A stretch of 64,000 nt of DNA from Comamonas granuli NBRC 101663 (GCF_000739995.1 NZ_BBJX01000004.1:1-64000); one strand, 5' to 3'. Shown: positions 8,267 to 18,213, numbered from the stretch's first letter. The notes: generated from the sequence alone by a model not told the origin. Numbers and translations: made by a program.

Positions 8267-8923
8267 TTAGCCTTGGGTGCGCAGGTAGAGCCGGTCGGAC
8301 CAGGTGGCCAGCCACTGCGGCTTGAAGGCGACGAACACTGTCGCCAGCATGCCGGTGACGATGGCATCACCCCAGGCCATGAGCCAGTGCGCCACGAGCG
8401 ACAGGTCGGAGCCCACGCCGGGCAGGCGCTGGCCCAGCCACTGGGCGCACACGGAGGCCGCAAAAATGCACAGCGCCGTGCCGATGAAGGCGCGCCCCAG
8501 GATGTAGACGAACATGCGCTCGCCCGTGATTCTGCGCAGCGCCGAGCCCAGCAGCAAAGCCAGGGTGGCGGGCACCAGGCCCTGCCAGGTGGTGAGCGAG
8601 AGGGCCTGTTCCCAGCCCATGGGGGCGATCAGCCCGGTGATCGCGCCGACCGCGCACAGGGCCAGCACGGCCAGCGGCCAGCCGAGCATCAAAACCACCA
8701 GGCAGGCGCCGGACCACTGCAGTTGCAGCGGCATGGCGTGCAGCGTCGGCAGGGCCCAGAGCCAGGGCTGGAGCACCAGGGTGGCAAGCAGGGGCGTCCA
8801 CAGCGCGGCCGGCGCGCCATGCGCTTCGTGCGCCAGTGGCGGCTGGCTGGCCAGCAGGCGCCAGGGCCGGGTGGCGAGCGCGCTGGCCAGGGCCAGCAGG
8901 GCAAGAGCTGTGTCGAGCAGCAT
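8267..8923 (-). CDS. Predicted CbiM-like integral membrane protein
   Basis: 218 residues with about six hydrophobic segments. The C-terminal motif WGDAIVTGMLATVFVAF is like that of the COG3235-type 'energy-coupling factor transporter permease' proteins, which resemble CbiM. No ATPase or T-component gene is adjacent, so transport function is unproven. It starts at 8923 (MLLDTALALL), four bases after the mfd stop, and is likely in the same transcript as mfd. The family name comes from remembered motif similarity only. Confidence 0.6.
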   Translation of the reverse strand: MLLDTALALLALASALATRPWRLLASQPPLAHEAHGAPAALWTPLLATLVLQPWLWALPTLHAMPLQLQWSGACLVVLMLGWPLAVLALCAVGAITGLIAPMGWEQALSLTTWQGLVPATLALLLGSALRRITGERMFVYILGRAFIGTALCIFAASVCAQWLGQRLPGVGSDLSLVAHWLMAWGDAIVTGMLATVFVAFKPQWLATWSDRLYLRTQG

Positions 8924-8927
8924 GGCT

Positions 8928-11900
8928 TCAAGCACCCGCCGCCAGCGGCTGGCCCAGGCTGCGCAGCACGTCGCGCACCATTTGGGCGCGGGCGGCCGGG
9001 TCGGGCAGCTCGCGCTCGATGCGCAGCTTTTCATTGCCTGCCAGCTTGATGTGCCGGTTCTTCTGGATCAGCCCGATGATGGCCATGGGATCGACCGGCG
9101 GCTGAGGCCGGAAGCTGATGGTGATGCACCCCGGCGCCGCATCGACCTTGGCCACGCCGTAGGGCGCAGAGAGCACGCGCAGGCGGTGCACGTCGATGAG
9201 CGTCTGCGCCTGCGGCGGTAGCTTGCCGAAGCGGTCCACGATCTCTTCGAGCAGCACGTCGATCTGCTCGCTGGTGCGTGCGCTGGCCAGTTTCTTGTAG
9301 AACGACAGGCGCAGGTGCACGTCGCCGCAGTAGTCGCCCGGCAACAGGGCGGGGGCGTGCAGGTTGATGTCCGTGGCGGCCTGCAGGGGGGCGAGCAGGT
9401 CCGGCTCCTTGCCGTTCTTGAGGCAACGCACGGCTTCGGCCAGCATCTCGTTGTAGAGCTGGAAGCCGATCTCCATCATGTTGCCGCTCTGGTTCTCGCC
9501 CAGCACCTCGCCCGCGCCGCGGATCTCCAGGTCGTGCATGGCCAGGTAGAAGCCGCTGCCCAGCTCCTCCATCTGCTGGATGGCTTCCAGCCGCTGCTGC
9601 GCCTGCTTGGTGAGCCCGTCCACATCGGGCACCATGAGGTAGGCATAGGCTTGGTGGTGGCTGCGCCCCACGCGGCCGCGCAACTGGTGCAACTGCGCCA
9701 GGCCGAACTTGTCGGCGCGCGAGATGACGATGGTGTTGGCCGTGGGCACGTCGATGCCGGTCTCGATGATGGTCGAGCACAGCAGGATGTTGTAGCGCTG
9801 TGCCACGAAGTCGCGCATCACGCGCTCGAGCTCGCGCTCGGGCATCTGGCCGTGGGCCACGGCGATGCGCGCCTCCGGCAATATCTCTTCGAGCTTCTGG
9901 CGCCGGTTCTCGATGGTCTCGACCTCGTTGTGCAGGAAGTAGCACTGGCCGCCGCGCTTCAATTCGCGCAGCACGGCTTCGCGGATCACGCCGGTGTTTT
10001 CGCTGCGCACAAAGGTCTTGATCGCCAGGCGCCGCTGCGGCGCCGTGGCGATGACCGAGAGGTCGCGCAGGCCTTCGAGCGCCATGCCCAGCGTACGCGG
10101 GATGGGCGTGGCCGTGAGGGTGAGCACATCCACCTCGGCGCGCAGCTGCTTCATGGCCTCCTTGTGGCGCACGCCGAAGCGGTGCTCCTCGTCGATGATG
10201 AGCAGGCCCAGGTTGTGGAACTTGGTGGATTCGCTCAAGAGCTTGTGCGTGCCCACCACGATGTCCACCGTGCCATCGGCAATGCCCTTGATCGCCGCCG
10301 TGATCTCCTTGCCCGAGCGAAAGCGCGAGACCTCGGCAATCTTCACCGGCCACCTGGAAAAACGGTCCACCAGCGTCTGGTAGTGCTGCTCGGCCAGCAG
10401 CGTGGTGGGCGCGAGAAAGGCCACTTGCCGGCCCCCGGTCACGGCCACGAAGGCGGCGCGCAGGGCTACCTCGGTCTTGCCGAAGCCCACGTCGCCGCAG
10501 ACCAGGCGGTCCATGGGGCGCGGGCTGATCATGTCCTGGATCACGGCGTGGATGGCGGCGTTCTGGTCTGCCGTCTCCTCGAAGCCGAAGTCGGCCACGA
10601 ATTGCTCATAGTCCTGCGGGCTGTAGCGGAAGGCATGGCCTTCGCGTGCGGCGCGGCGGGCGTAGATGTTCAGCAGTTCGGCGGCGGCGTCGCGCACCTG
10701 CTCGGCCGCCTTGCGCTTGGCTTTTTCCCACTGGCCGCTGCCCAGCTTGTGCAGCGGTGCCTCATCCGCGGAGACGCCGGTGTAGCGGCTGATGAGCTGC
10801 AACTGGCTGACCGGCACATAGAGCGCTGCCTCGCCTGCGTATTCCAGGTGCAGGAACTCCTGCAGTGCGGGCGATCCGTCAGGATTCTTGTTGCCCACGT
10901 CCATGTTCACCAGGCCCCGGTAGCGGCCGATGCCGTGCTGGCTGTGCACCACGGGGTCGCCCACGTTGAGCTCGGAGAGGTCCTTGATCAGCGCCTCGAC
11001 GTCGCTCACCTGCTCCTGCTTCTTGCGCCGGCGCGTGGTCGGCCCCGCGGCGAAGAGTTCGGTCTCGGTGACCAGGTCTATGCCTTGTTCCACCCAGGAA
11101 AAGCCCTGGGCCAGCGCGGCAGTGGCGATGCCCACCTTCTCACCGCTGCTGTCGGCGAACTCGGCCAGCGAGTCGAAGGCGGGCGGGTTCAGTCCCGAGG
11201 CGCGCAGAAAGTCCAGCAGGCTGCTCATGCGCCCGCTGCTCTCGGCCAGCAGCAGCACGCGCTGGGGTGTGGCCCGGAGGTGGGCCTGCAGGCGCGCCAG
11301 CGGTTCTTCCGCCCCGCGCACCACGGTCAGCTCGGGCAGGTGCTGCGCGAAGGCGTTGTCCTCCACGTCGGCCTGGCCCGCGCGCAGCGCCAACTGGGCG
11401 CAGTCCTTGGCCCGCTGGTAGAACTGCTCGGCCGTGAGGAACAGGACCTCGGGCGGCAGGGCGGGGCGCTCGGGGTCGCCCGCCAGCAGGCGGTGGCGCT
11501 CGCGCGTGTCCTGCCAGAACCGCTGGAAGGCCGCCTCGAGATCGCCGTGCAGCAGCAAGGCCGCGTGCGGCCCGAGGTAGTCGAACACCGTGGCCGTCTC
11601 CTCGAAGAACAGCGGCAGGTAGTACTCGATACCGGCCGTGGCGATCGCCTGCCCCATGTCCTTGTAGATGCGGCTCTTGGTCGGGTCGCCTTCGAGCAGC
11701 TCGCGCCAGCGGTTGCGAAAGCGCGCGCGCGCTGCCTCGTCCATGGGGAATTCGCGCCCGGGCAGCAGGCGCACCTCGGGCACGGGGTAGAGGCTGCGCT
11801 GGCTGTCGGGGTCGAAGGTGCGGATGGAGTCGATCTCGTCGTCGAACAAGTCCACGCGGTAGGGCTGCAGCGAGCCCATGGGAAACAGGTCGATCAGGCC

Positions 11901-12395
11901 GCCGCGCACTGCGTATTCGCCGGGGCTGACCACCTGACTCACGTGCTGGTAGCCCGCCAGCGTGAGCTGGGCGCGCAGCTTGGCCTCGTCGAGCTTCTGC
12001 TTGACCTGGAAGTGGAAGGTATAGCCCGCCAGGAACGCGGGCGGCGCCAGCCGGTACAGTGCCGTGGTCGCGGGGACCAGCACCACATCGGCCTCTCCTT
12101 GCGAGATGCGCCACAGCGTGGACAGGCGTTCGCTGATCAGATCCTGGTGCGGCGAGAACTGGTCGTAGGGCAGTGTCTCCCAGTCCGGGAACAGCGCGCA
12201 GCGCAGGTCTGGCGCAAAAAAGGCCATTTCGTCGATAAGGCGCTGGGCATCGGCGGCATCGGCCGTGACGATGGCGGCGGTGCGGCCCAGGGATTTTTCA
12301 CGCCCGGCCAGGCGTGCGAGCAGCAGGGCGTCACTGCTGCCCACGGGACGGGGCAGGGCAAGGCGTTTGCCAGGAGAGAGCTTGGGAAGGTCCAT
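8928..12395 (-). CDS. mfd: Transcription-repair coupling factor Mfd
   Basis: 1155 residues, normal for Mfd. It removes RNA polymerase stalled at lesions and recruits UvrA. An N-terminal UvrB-homology part carries LPYDQFSPHQDLISERLSTL. A CarD-like RNAP-interaction domain reads VGDPVVHSQHGIGRY near residue 500. The RecG-like translocase has Walker A GDVGFGKTE, the box DEEHRFGV and TATPIPRTL, then a TRG/C-terminal TRCF domain. The start MDLPKLSPGKR (12395) is preferred over the 16-residue-longer frame, which is Cys/Pro-rich. It is divergent from ispD. Confidence 0.97.
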   Translation of the reverse strand: MDLPKLSPGKRLALPRPVGSSDALLLARLAGREKSLGRTAAIVTADAADAQRLIDEMAFFAPDLRCALFPDWETLPYDQFSPHQDLISERLSTLWRISQGEADVVLVPATTALYRLAPPAFLAGYTFHFQVKQKLDEAKLRAQLTLAGYQHVSQVVSPGEYAVRGGLIDLFPMGSLQPYRVDLFDDEIDSIRTFDPDSQRSLYPVPEVRLLPGREFPMDEAARARFRNRWRELLEGDPTKSRIYKDMGQAIATAGIEYYLPLFFEETATVFDYLGPHAALLLHGDLEAAFQRFWQDTRERHRLLAGDPERPALPPEVLFLTAEQFYQRAKDCAQLALRAGQADVEDNAFAQHLPELTVVRGAEEPLARLQAHLRATPQRVLLLAESSGRMSSLLDFLRASGLNPPAFDSLAEFADSSGEKVGIATAALAQGFSWVEQGIDLVTETELFAAGPTTRRRKKQEQVSDVEALIKDLSELNVGDPVVHSQHGIGRYRGLVNMDVGNKNPDGSPALQEFLHLEYAGEAALYVPVSQLQLISRYTGVSADEAPLHKLGSGQWEKAKRKAAEQVRDAAAELLNIYARRAAREGHAFRYSPQDYEQFVADFGFEETADQNAAIHAVIQDMISPRPMDRLVCGDVGFGKTEVALRAAFVAVTGGRQVAFLAPTTLLAEQHYQTLVDRFSRWPVKIAEVSRFRSGKEITAAIKGIADGTVDIVVGTHKLLSESTKFHNLGLLIIDEEHRFGVRHKEAMKQLRAEVDVLTLTATPIPRTLGMALEGLRDLSVIATAPQRRLAIKTFVRSENTGVIREAVLRELKRGGQCYFLHNEVETIENRRQKLEEILPEARIAVAHGQMPERELERVMRDFVAQRYNILLCSTIIETGIDVPTANTIVISRADKFGLAQLHQLRGRVGRSHHQAYAYLMVPDVDGLTKQAQQRLEAIQQMEELGSGFYLAMHDLEIRGAGEVLGENQSGNMMEIGFQLYNEMLAEAVRCLKNGKEPDLLAPLQAATDINLHAPALLPGDYCGDVHLRLSFYKKLASARTSEQIDVLLEEIVDRFGKLPPQAQTLIDVHRLRVLSAPYGVAKVDAAPGCITISFRPQPPVDPMAIIGLIQKNRHIKLAGNEKLRIERELPDPAARAQMVRDVLRSLGQPLAAGA

Positions 12396-12474
12396 GCGCG
12401 GGAAATGCTGGAGCGGGCAGGCCGGTGGGCAGCCGCCTGGCACAGCGCAAAGGGGACGATTCTAGAATGCCTGC

Positions 12475-13332
12475 ATGACCGAGCCGCTCATCCCGCCATT
12501 GACCCTTCCCGGGAGCGTGCCTTCGCAGCCTTGCGGCAGCCTGTGGGGCCTGGTGCCCTGTGCCGGAACAGGTTCGCGCGCCATGGCCGAGGGCGCGCAG
12601 GGGGCGGCTGCGCTGCCCAAGCAGTACCAGCCTGTGGCCGGGCAGCCCATGGTGCTGCACACGCTGGCGGCATTGGCGGGCGTGACGCGCCTGCGCAGCA
12701 CGCTGGTGGCCGTGGCGCCGGGTGACCATTTCCTCGACGCCTACGCCTGCCCCTTTTTCTTCACCGTCGATTGCGGCGGGCCCACGCGCGCCGACACGGT
12801 GCTGGGCGGTCTGCGCGCGCTGCTGGCGCGCGGTGCGCATGAACTCGACTGGGTGCTGGTGCATGACGCCGCGCGCTGCCTGGTGACGCCCGGGCAGATC
12901 GACGCGCTCATCGACGCCTGTGCGCACGACGGCGTGGGCGGGCTGCTGGCGCACCGGCTCGCCGACACCCTGAAGACGGCCTCGGCCGGGCCGGGCGGCA
13001 TCCGTGTGGCCTCCACGGTGGACCGTGCCGACAAGTGGCTGGCACAGACGCCGCAGATGTTCCGCATCGGCCCGCTGCGCAAGGCGCTGGAGCATGTGGG
13101 GCCGACAGTCACAGACGAAGCCAGCGCCATGGAGGCCATGGGTCTGCACCCCCGCCTGGTGCCCGGCAGTGCGCTCAACTTCAAGGTGACCTATCCCGAG
13201 GATTTTGCGCTGGCCCAGGCCGTGCTGGCCCAGCGCGGCCATGGTGCCACGCTGGAGCGTTTCGGTGGTGCGCGCGGTCAGGCGGGCGTGGCCACGGCAA
13301 GACTTTCTGATTCCACAGGACCTACCACATGA
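12475..13332 (+). CDS. ispD: 2-C-methyl-D-erythritol 4-phosphate cytidylyltransferase
   Basis: 285 residues, slightly long for IspD (about 235). It couples MEP to CTP in the non-mevalonate isoprenoid route. The nucleotide-binding start is [12 protein letters not shown]...[18 protein letters not shown], with [11 protein letters not shown] (metal-binding region) and the C-terminal [11 protein letters not shown]...[13 protein letters not shown]. The extra length is a ~22-residue N-terminal extension and a C-terminal tail; a start nearer GLVPCAG is possible. The stop overlaps the ispF start by 4 bp, so translation is coupled. Confidence 0.94.
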   Translation: MTEPLIPPLTLPGSVPSQPCGSLWGLVPCAGTGSRAMAEGAQGAAALPKQYQPVAGQPMVLHTLAALAGVTRLRSTLVAVAPGDHFLDAYACPFFFTVDCGGPTRADTVLGGLRALLARGAHELDWVLVHDAARCLVTPGQIDALIDACAHDGVGGLLAHRLADTLKTASAGPGGIRVASTVDRADKWLAQTPQMFRIGPLRKALEHVGPTVTDEASAMEAMGLHPRLVPGSALNFKVTYPEDFALAQAVLAQRGHGATLERFGGARGQAGVATARLSDSTGPTT

Positions 13333-13808
13333 AATTCAGGATTGGCGAAGGCTGGGACGTGCATGCCCTGGTGCCCGGGCGCCGGCTCGTCATCGGCGGT
13401 GTGGACATTGCGCACACGGCGGGGCTGCTGGGGCATTCCGACGCCGACGTGCTGCTGCACGCCATCACCGACGCCCTGCTGGGCGCAGCGGCGCTGGGCG
13501 ATATTGGCACGCATTTCCCGGATAGCGACGCTCAGTTCCGCGGTGCCGACTCGCTGCTGCTGCTGCAGGAGGCGGCGCGCCGCGTGCGCGCGCGCGGCTG
13601 TGAGATCGGCAACATCGACAGCACCGTGGTGGCCCAGGCCCCGCGCCTGGCGCCGCACATACCGGCCATGCGCGAACGCATCGCGGGTGCGCTCGGCCTG
13701 GAGCCGGGCCAGGTGAACGTGAAGGCCAAGACGGCCGAGCGCCTGGGGCCGGTGGGCCAGTGCATGGCCATCGAGGCGCGCGCTGTGGTCCTGCTGCACC
13801 TTGCCTGA
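13329..13808 (+). CDS. ispF: 2-C-methyl-D-erythritol 2,4-cyclodiphosphate synthase
   Basis: 159 residues, the standard IspF length. The zinc site is GEGWDVHAL (DVH) near residue 10, with [27 protein letters not shown] and the C-terminal [15 protein letters not shown]. It forms the cyclic diphosphate from the product of IspD/IspE. ATGA overlap with ispD. Confidence 0.97.
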   Translation: MKFRIGEGWDVHALVPGRRLVIGGVDIAHTAGLLGHSDADVLLHAITDALLGAAALGDIGTHFPDSDAQFRGADSLLLLQEAARRVRARGCEIGNIDSTVVAQAPRLAPHIPAMRERIAGALGLEPGQVNVKAKTAERLGPVGQCMAIEARAVVLLHLA

Positions 13809-13904
13809 CGCCTGTATCGCCGGCTCCAGCAAGGGCAGCGGAACCCCGGGCTGCGCCCCGATTCTGTGCGAGCCGGGCAGTGTCCAGGAAACCCCGGCCG
13901 GACA

Positions 13905-15653
13905 CTAGGAGCAAGGCGCGGCACGCTCCAGCAGTGTGGCCAGTGCTGCTTGCAGGCTGGCGGGCTGCACGGGTTTGTGCAGCAGCAGGAAGCCTGCACT
14001 CGCTGCCTCCTTGAGGCGTTCTGGCGCGGTGTCGCCTGTCAGTATGGCCGCGGGCAAGGCTTTGCCAAGCGCCTGGCGTACCTCGGCAATCGCTGCGATG
14101 CCGGTGACCTGGTTGCGCAGGCGGTAGTCGGCGATCATCAGGTCCGGTGTGAGGCGTTGCTGCTCGAGCGTTGCGAGCGCCTCGGCGACGCCTTCCGCAG
14201 CCACGGCCGTGCAGCCCCAGCACCGGAGCACGTCCGCCAAAGACGCACGGATGCCGGGATCGTCGTCGATCACCAGCGCCACGCGCCCCACCAAAGGCGG
14301 ATGGCTGGGCGGCTCGGCCGGTTCTGCCGGTGCGGCCTTCGGCGCCCTGGGTACGCGCAGCTCGAAGCGGGAGCCCCGCCCCGGTACTGATGTCAACACC
14401 ACCCTGTGACCCAGCAGGTGGCACAGGCCATCCACGATGGCCAGGCCGAGTCCCAGGCCCTTGCGCCGGTCGCGTTCCGGGTTTCCGAGCTGATGGAATG
14501 CGCGAAAAATGTCCTGGTGGTGTTCGGGTGCAATGCCCGGCCCGGTGTCGCACACCAGGATGCCGATCTCGTCGCCACGCAGGCGGCAGCCCACGAGCAC
14601 GGTGCCTTGCACGGTGTGGCGCAATGCGTTGCTGATCAGGTTGCGCAGCATCCGCAGCAGCATCTGCGGGTCGCTGTACACCCATGCCTGCGTTGGCACA
14701 AAGCACAGCTCCAGGCCCTTTTGTTCGGCCAGCGGGCGCATTTCCCCATCCAGCCGGGAGAGCAGATCATTCACGGACAGGGCGGTCTTTTGCGGTGTGA
14801 TGAGCCCTGCCTGCAGGCGCGACATGTCCAGCAATTCGTCGAGTACCTCGTCCAGCGCCAGGGCGGAGGCCGACAAGCGCTCGAGCAATGGCGCGGACTG
14901 GGTGGGGTCGCGGGTGCGCCGCAGTGCCTCGATCAGCAGGTGGATCGCCTGCAGCGGCTGGCGCAGGTCATGGCTGGCTGCTGCAAGAAAGCGGGACTTG
15001 GCCTGGTCGGCTTCTTCCGCCAGTTGCTTTTCTCGGCTCAGGTGCTGGGCCAGCGCCTGCTTTTCCAGGCGCAGCCGGATCGACTCCTCTATGACCTTCG
15101 ATAGCTTGCGGGCGGATGACTGGACGGTGTACAGGTAAAGAAGGCTGATCAGCCCCATCAACTCCCAATCGCCGCCTTCCCACAGAAAGCGGCCGGCAAT
15201 GGGCAGGGCCGTAGGGATCGCTGCGTACTGCGCTGGCGGCCAGGACGCATAGGCAGGCACGGACCCGGCAGCAAGCCCCGCGAGGATCATTGACACGAAG
15301 CTCAGTGCGATCACCGATTCCGGGGCGAAGAAAACCGCTCCCGACACCCCCCAGGCCAGGCCCGACAGCAGCGTGACCACCGTCAGATAACGCGCCCAGG
15401 ACCGCGCCTGCGCCGGCTTCCGGTGGCGGTAGGCCCCGACCAGTCCCAGCCGCACCAGTACCAGCACCACGATCACGGCCCACCAGGTCAGCAGCAAGGA
15501 CGGGGGAAACAGCTCCCACAGCACGCTCACCAGGGCCGTGGCCAGCAGCACATTGGTTGCCAGGGTGGTACGGGTGTGGCGGAACAGAATGTCGATGCGC
15601 TCGACTTCTACCCGCTGCAGCAGATCGCCATCGCGGGGCCTCTCAGGGCGCAT
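13905..15653 (-). CDS. Hybrid sensor histidine kinase with C-terminal receiver
   Basis: 582 residues. Six hydrophobic segments (~30-190) are followed by a coiled linker and the H-box AAASHDLRQPLQAIHLL (His near 250). The ATPase has N-box LRNLISNALRHT, G1 CDTGPGIAPEH and GLGLGLAIV. The C-terminal receiver (~450-575) carries VIDDDPGIR and the phospho-acceptor Asp in LMIADYRL, but no output domain. The start overlaps the stop of the adjacent NarL-type regulator by 11 bp, so the two are a translation-coupled pair. The signal is unknown. Confidence 0.9.
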   Translation of the reverse strand: MRPERPRDGDLLQRVEVERIDILFRHTRTTLATNVLLATALVSVLWELFPPSLLLTWWAVIVVLVLVRLGLVGAYRHRKPAQARSWARYLTVVTLLSGLAWGVSGAVFFAPESVIALSFVSMILAGLAAGSVPAYASWPPAQYAAIPTALPIAGRFLWEGGDWELMGLISLLYLYTVQSSARKLSKVIEESIRLRLEKQALAQHLSREKQLAEEADQAKSRFLAAASHDLRQPLQAIHLLIEALRRTRDPTQSAPLLERLSASALALDEVLDELLDMSRLQAGLITPQKTALSVNDLLSRLDGEMRPLAEQKGLELCFVPTQAWVYSDPQMLLRMLRNLISNALRHTVQGTVLVGCRLRGDEIGILVCDTGPGIAPEHHQDIFRAFHQLGNPERDRRKGLGLGLAIVDGLCHLLGHRVVLTSVPGRGSRFELRVPRAPKAAPAEPAEPPSHPPLVGRVALVIDDDPGIRASLADVLRCWGCTAVAAEGVAEALATLEQQRLTPDLMIADYRLRNQVTGIAAIAEVRQALGKALPAAILTGDTAPERLKEAASAGFLLLHKPVQPASLQAALATLLERAAPCS

Positions 15654-16263
15654 TGATCAGGCCTCGGGTGATGGCCGCGCGCGCCGCATCGACGCGGTTG
15701 TCCACATTCAGGGCGCGAAGAATCGCGGCCACATGCACCCGCACGGTGTTGACGCGCATGCCGAGTGCCTGGGCAATGGCCTGGTTGGAGCAGTTGGTCG
15801 CCAGCAGGCCCAGCACCTCGCGCTGGCGCGGCGTCAGGTCGATGGCGCCTGCCGCCGCCGTGGGAGCGCTGCAAGCGTCGAGGGCGGCCACATGCACGCC
15901 GCCGCGCATGATCTGCTCCAGCGCCTGCAGGGTGGCCGCGGGCGAGAGCGACTTGGGGATGAACCCTCTGGCGCCGCGCCGCAAGCCTTCCAGGGCCCAC
16001 TCGGGCTGCTCGGCCGCAGACATCAGCACGATGGCCGCTTGCGGGCACCAGGCACGCAGGCGCAGCAGGCCATCGAGGCCGTGGATTCCCGGCAAGGTCA
16101 AATCCAGAACCACGACATCGGGCGCCGCCTCTGCCGCATCCATGGCGAGCGCAGCTTCGCAGGACGAAGCCTCCAGGACCTCATGCCCCTGCGGCATGGA
16201 CAGGAGCAGGGCCCTCAGGCCGTAGCGGAACAGGGCGTGGTCATCGATCAGCAGAAAGCGCAT
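15643..16263 (-). CDS. NarL/FixJ-type response regulator
   Basis: 206 residues. Receiver domain MRFLLIDDHALFRYGLRALL with phospho-acceptor Asp in VVVLDLTLPGI and the Lys in FIPKSLS. The C-terminal LuxR-type helix-turn-helix reads LTPRQREVLGLLATNCSNQAIAQALG. The upstream frame is discarded because MRFLLIDD at 16263 is the natural receiver start. It precedes and overlaps the hybrid kinase gene and is divergent from the MACPF-like lipoprotein gene, which lies across a 219-bp AT-richer gap and is a possible target. Confidence 0.92.
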   Translation of the reverse strand: MRFLLIDDHALFRYGLRALLLSMPQGHEVLEASSCEAALAMDAAEAAPDVVVLDLTLPGIHGLDGLLRLRAWCPQAAIVLMSAAEQPEWALEGLRRGARGFIPKSLSPAATLQALEQIMRGGVHVAALDACSAPTAAAGAIDLTPRQREVLGLLATNCSNQAIAQALGMRVNTVRVHVAAILRALNVDNRVDAARAAITRGLINAP

Positions 16264-16380
16264 GGGGTGGCAGCAGGCCTGTGGCGACTGGCCCAGTCTA
16301 GCCTCGAACATCAATCGCCCGCAGTGGGCTGCGATGGCCGACTAGTCTTCGGGGATTAGACCCATAGTCCGCGCGGCGGA

Positions 16381-16408
16381 TTGACGAGTTACGTTTATTA
16401 ACCAGAAT
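16381..16408 (+). promoter_or_regulatory. Possible promoter of the lipoprotein gene
   Basis: TTGACG (16381-16386), a 16-bp spacer, then CAGAAT (16403-16408), in the AT-rich gap 75 bp before the lipoprotein start. The -10 match is only four of six. Confidence 0.3.
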
Positions 16409-16482
16409 CATTGCTGCTCATTTGGAGAGGCAAATTGGCAAATGAGATGGATTTTAATTCAATCAAATGGAAAAGAGGGATT

Positions 16483-18213
16483 ATGAGGCCTATTCGAAAA
16501 GAAATCAGCCTTTCGCTGGGCGCCATATGCCTGGTGCTGGCGGGCTGCGGCGGCGGTGACGATGCGCCCGCGGGGACCGGCGGGGGCAATGGACTGGGAG
16601 CGCTGGGAACGTCCGGTGACGTCGGGCAAGGTTATGACTCGGTGGGCCGCAGCATCAAGCCGATGTACTGCATCAGGCCGCAGGAAGGGTCGGACTGGGC
16701 AGACGTGGGTTCGTCGTCGGCCACACTGTCCATGGCGCTTGAAAGCGATCGCACCAAAATCGCACGGTCGATTGGCGTGGATGTCAAGGCTTCTTATTCC
16801 ATCGTCAGTGCCTCGACCAGTTTTTATCGCGCGACAGAAACCGACGATTTTTCCGCCGCCTATGTGTTTGGCGGCGCGATCAGTTTCAAAGAGCGGCAGG
16901 TCGGACCCGATTACATCGTCAATCCGCTGTTGGCAGCGGTCAATCCGGTGGAGTGGCGTGAATATTGTGGCGACTCTTTTGTCCATGGCATTTCCCGCGG
17001 GGCAAGCCTGTATGCGGCGATGAAATTCCATTTCAAGTCGAGGAGTGAAAAGCAGACCTTTGAAGCGAAGATGAAGGTTTCCTCAGGCTTGTTCTCGGTA
17101 TCTTCAGCGCTGAAAACGGCTCAGAGCATATCCACCCAGGGCGTTTCGGTCAGTGTGTCGGCGATTCAGGTGGGGGGTGACGTGACCCAGTTGAACCGGG
17201 TTCTGAACGGTGCCAGTGCCGCATCCTGCAGCATGTCCGATGTCAAGAAATGCCTGGAATTCATGGATTCCATCGAGGCGTATGTCAGCAACGACTTTCC
17301 CAAGCAGTTCAGGGACGGTCAGGGCCACGTGCTGGCAGGCAGCGCGCTCGATCGCATGATCTCCACGGTGGACTACAGCGTACGGCCCTGGACCGACCTC
17401 GTTCTTCCGAGCCAGCCGAACTTGCGCGGCAAACCTCTGCAAAAGCAATTGCTCGATCAATTCGCCAAGCAGTTTGCCTTGCGTTCCAAGATCGATGGCA
17501 TCCGTGGCATCCCCATTCTGGGCAACCGTGGCTCGGTCATGGCGGAAAAGCAGGCGCGGGTGCTGCTGGGTGTTGAGAACGTGATCGCACAGAATCTGCA
17601 GGCGCTGGAGCAGGCCTGGGGTCTTTGCTATCCGCTGGAGCGTACGGATTGCAGCAGCGCCGTGAGCAGCGCCATGGCTCAGCAGGTGGAGGTGGCGCCG
17701 GAGAATCTGCAGCCTTGGTTTGATATGCTGGCCGTTGGTGGAATATTCCCGGCGCATGAAAATGACCTGGTGGACATCAATGACGATGGCCGTAAGGAGC
17801 TTTGCTACAGCCTGGATGATCCCAGCAGAATGCGCCTGGCGTGCATCTTGCCGGTGGGAGGGGGATTTGAAGATCGGCCCAGCATATTCATGGAGGGTGC
17901 GCCGCTGAGTTCGGTCTGGAACGTGATTCCTGGAAAGGGACTGTACCGGTGCTTTATCAACGGCGGCTCGAGCTGGCTGATGTGCGCCAAATACAAGGAC
18001 CGGGCTGTGGATACGAATCAATCATTCGCCATCCACATTGATCCGAAGATGGAACTGGATGTCTACGATTACCAAAATAATCGTACTCGCATCCCTGCAA
18101 GCGATGTTCCTGCCTTCATCGGACAAAATCCTGTGGAATTTTTGCGGGATGCGGTGACGCGACTCAATAATCGCTACCCAGGTTCCTGGCGGAGCTGGCC
18201 GCTGGGGAGCTGA
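16483..18213 (+). CDS. Large lipoprotein with a MACPF-like signature
   Basis: 576 residues. The signal peptide ends with a lipobox (LVLAGC, Cys ~21), then a Gly-rich linker. Around residues 160-178, CGDSFVHGISRGA fits a relaxed form of the membrane-attack-complex/perforin signature (G-[TD]-[HS]-F-x6-G-[GA]). It is followed by Ser/Thr-rich amphipathic strands (SSGLFSVSSALKTAQS, VSVSVSAIQVGGD), as in the pore-forming sheet. The C-terminal third has paired cysteines and an acidic NDLVDINDDGRKEL calcium-like loop. The start at 16483 has AAGAGGGA just upstream. Codon use and GC are lower than in neighbours. Function is inferred, not recognised by name. Confidence 0.6.
   Translation: MRPIRKEISLSLGAICLVLAGCGGGDDAPAGTGGGNGLGALGTSGDVGQGYDSVGRSIKPMYCIRPQEGSDWADVGSSSATLSMALESDRTKIARSIGVDVKASYSIVSASTSFYRATETDDFSAAYVFGGAISFKERQVGPDYIVNPLLAAVNPVEWREYCGDSFVHGISRGASLYAAMKFHFKSRSEKQTFEAKMKVSSGLFSVSSALKTAQSISTQGVSVSVSAIQVGGDVTQLNRVLNGASAASCSMSDVKKCLEFMDSIEAYVSNDFPKQFRDGQGHVLAGSALDRMISTVDYSVRPWTDLVLPSQPNLRGKPLQKQLLDQFAKQFALRSKIDGIRGIPILGNRGSVMAEKQARVLLGVENVIAQNLQALEQAWGLCYPLERTDCSSAVSSAMAQQVEVAPENLQPWFDMLAVGGIFPAHENDLVDINDDGRKELCYSLDDPSRMRLACILPVGGGFEDRPSIFMEGAPLSSVWNVIPGKGLYRCFINGGSSWLMCAKYKDRAVDTNQSFAIHIDPKMELDVYDYQNNRTRIPASDVPAFIGQNPVEFLRDAVTRLNNRYPGSWRSWPLGS

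Noticed and set aside
9315-12725. A 1136-residue open frame on the plus strand opposite mfd
   Set aside because: His/Gly/Gln-rich composition with no motifs; it mirrors the mfd codons on the other strand.
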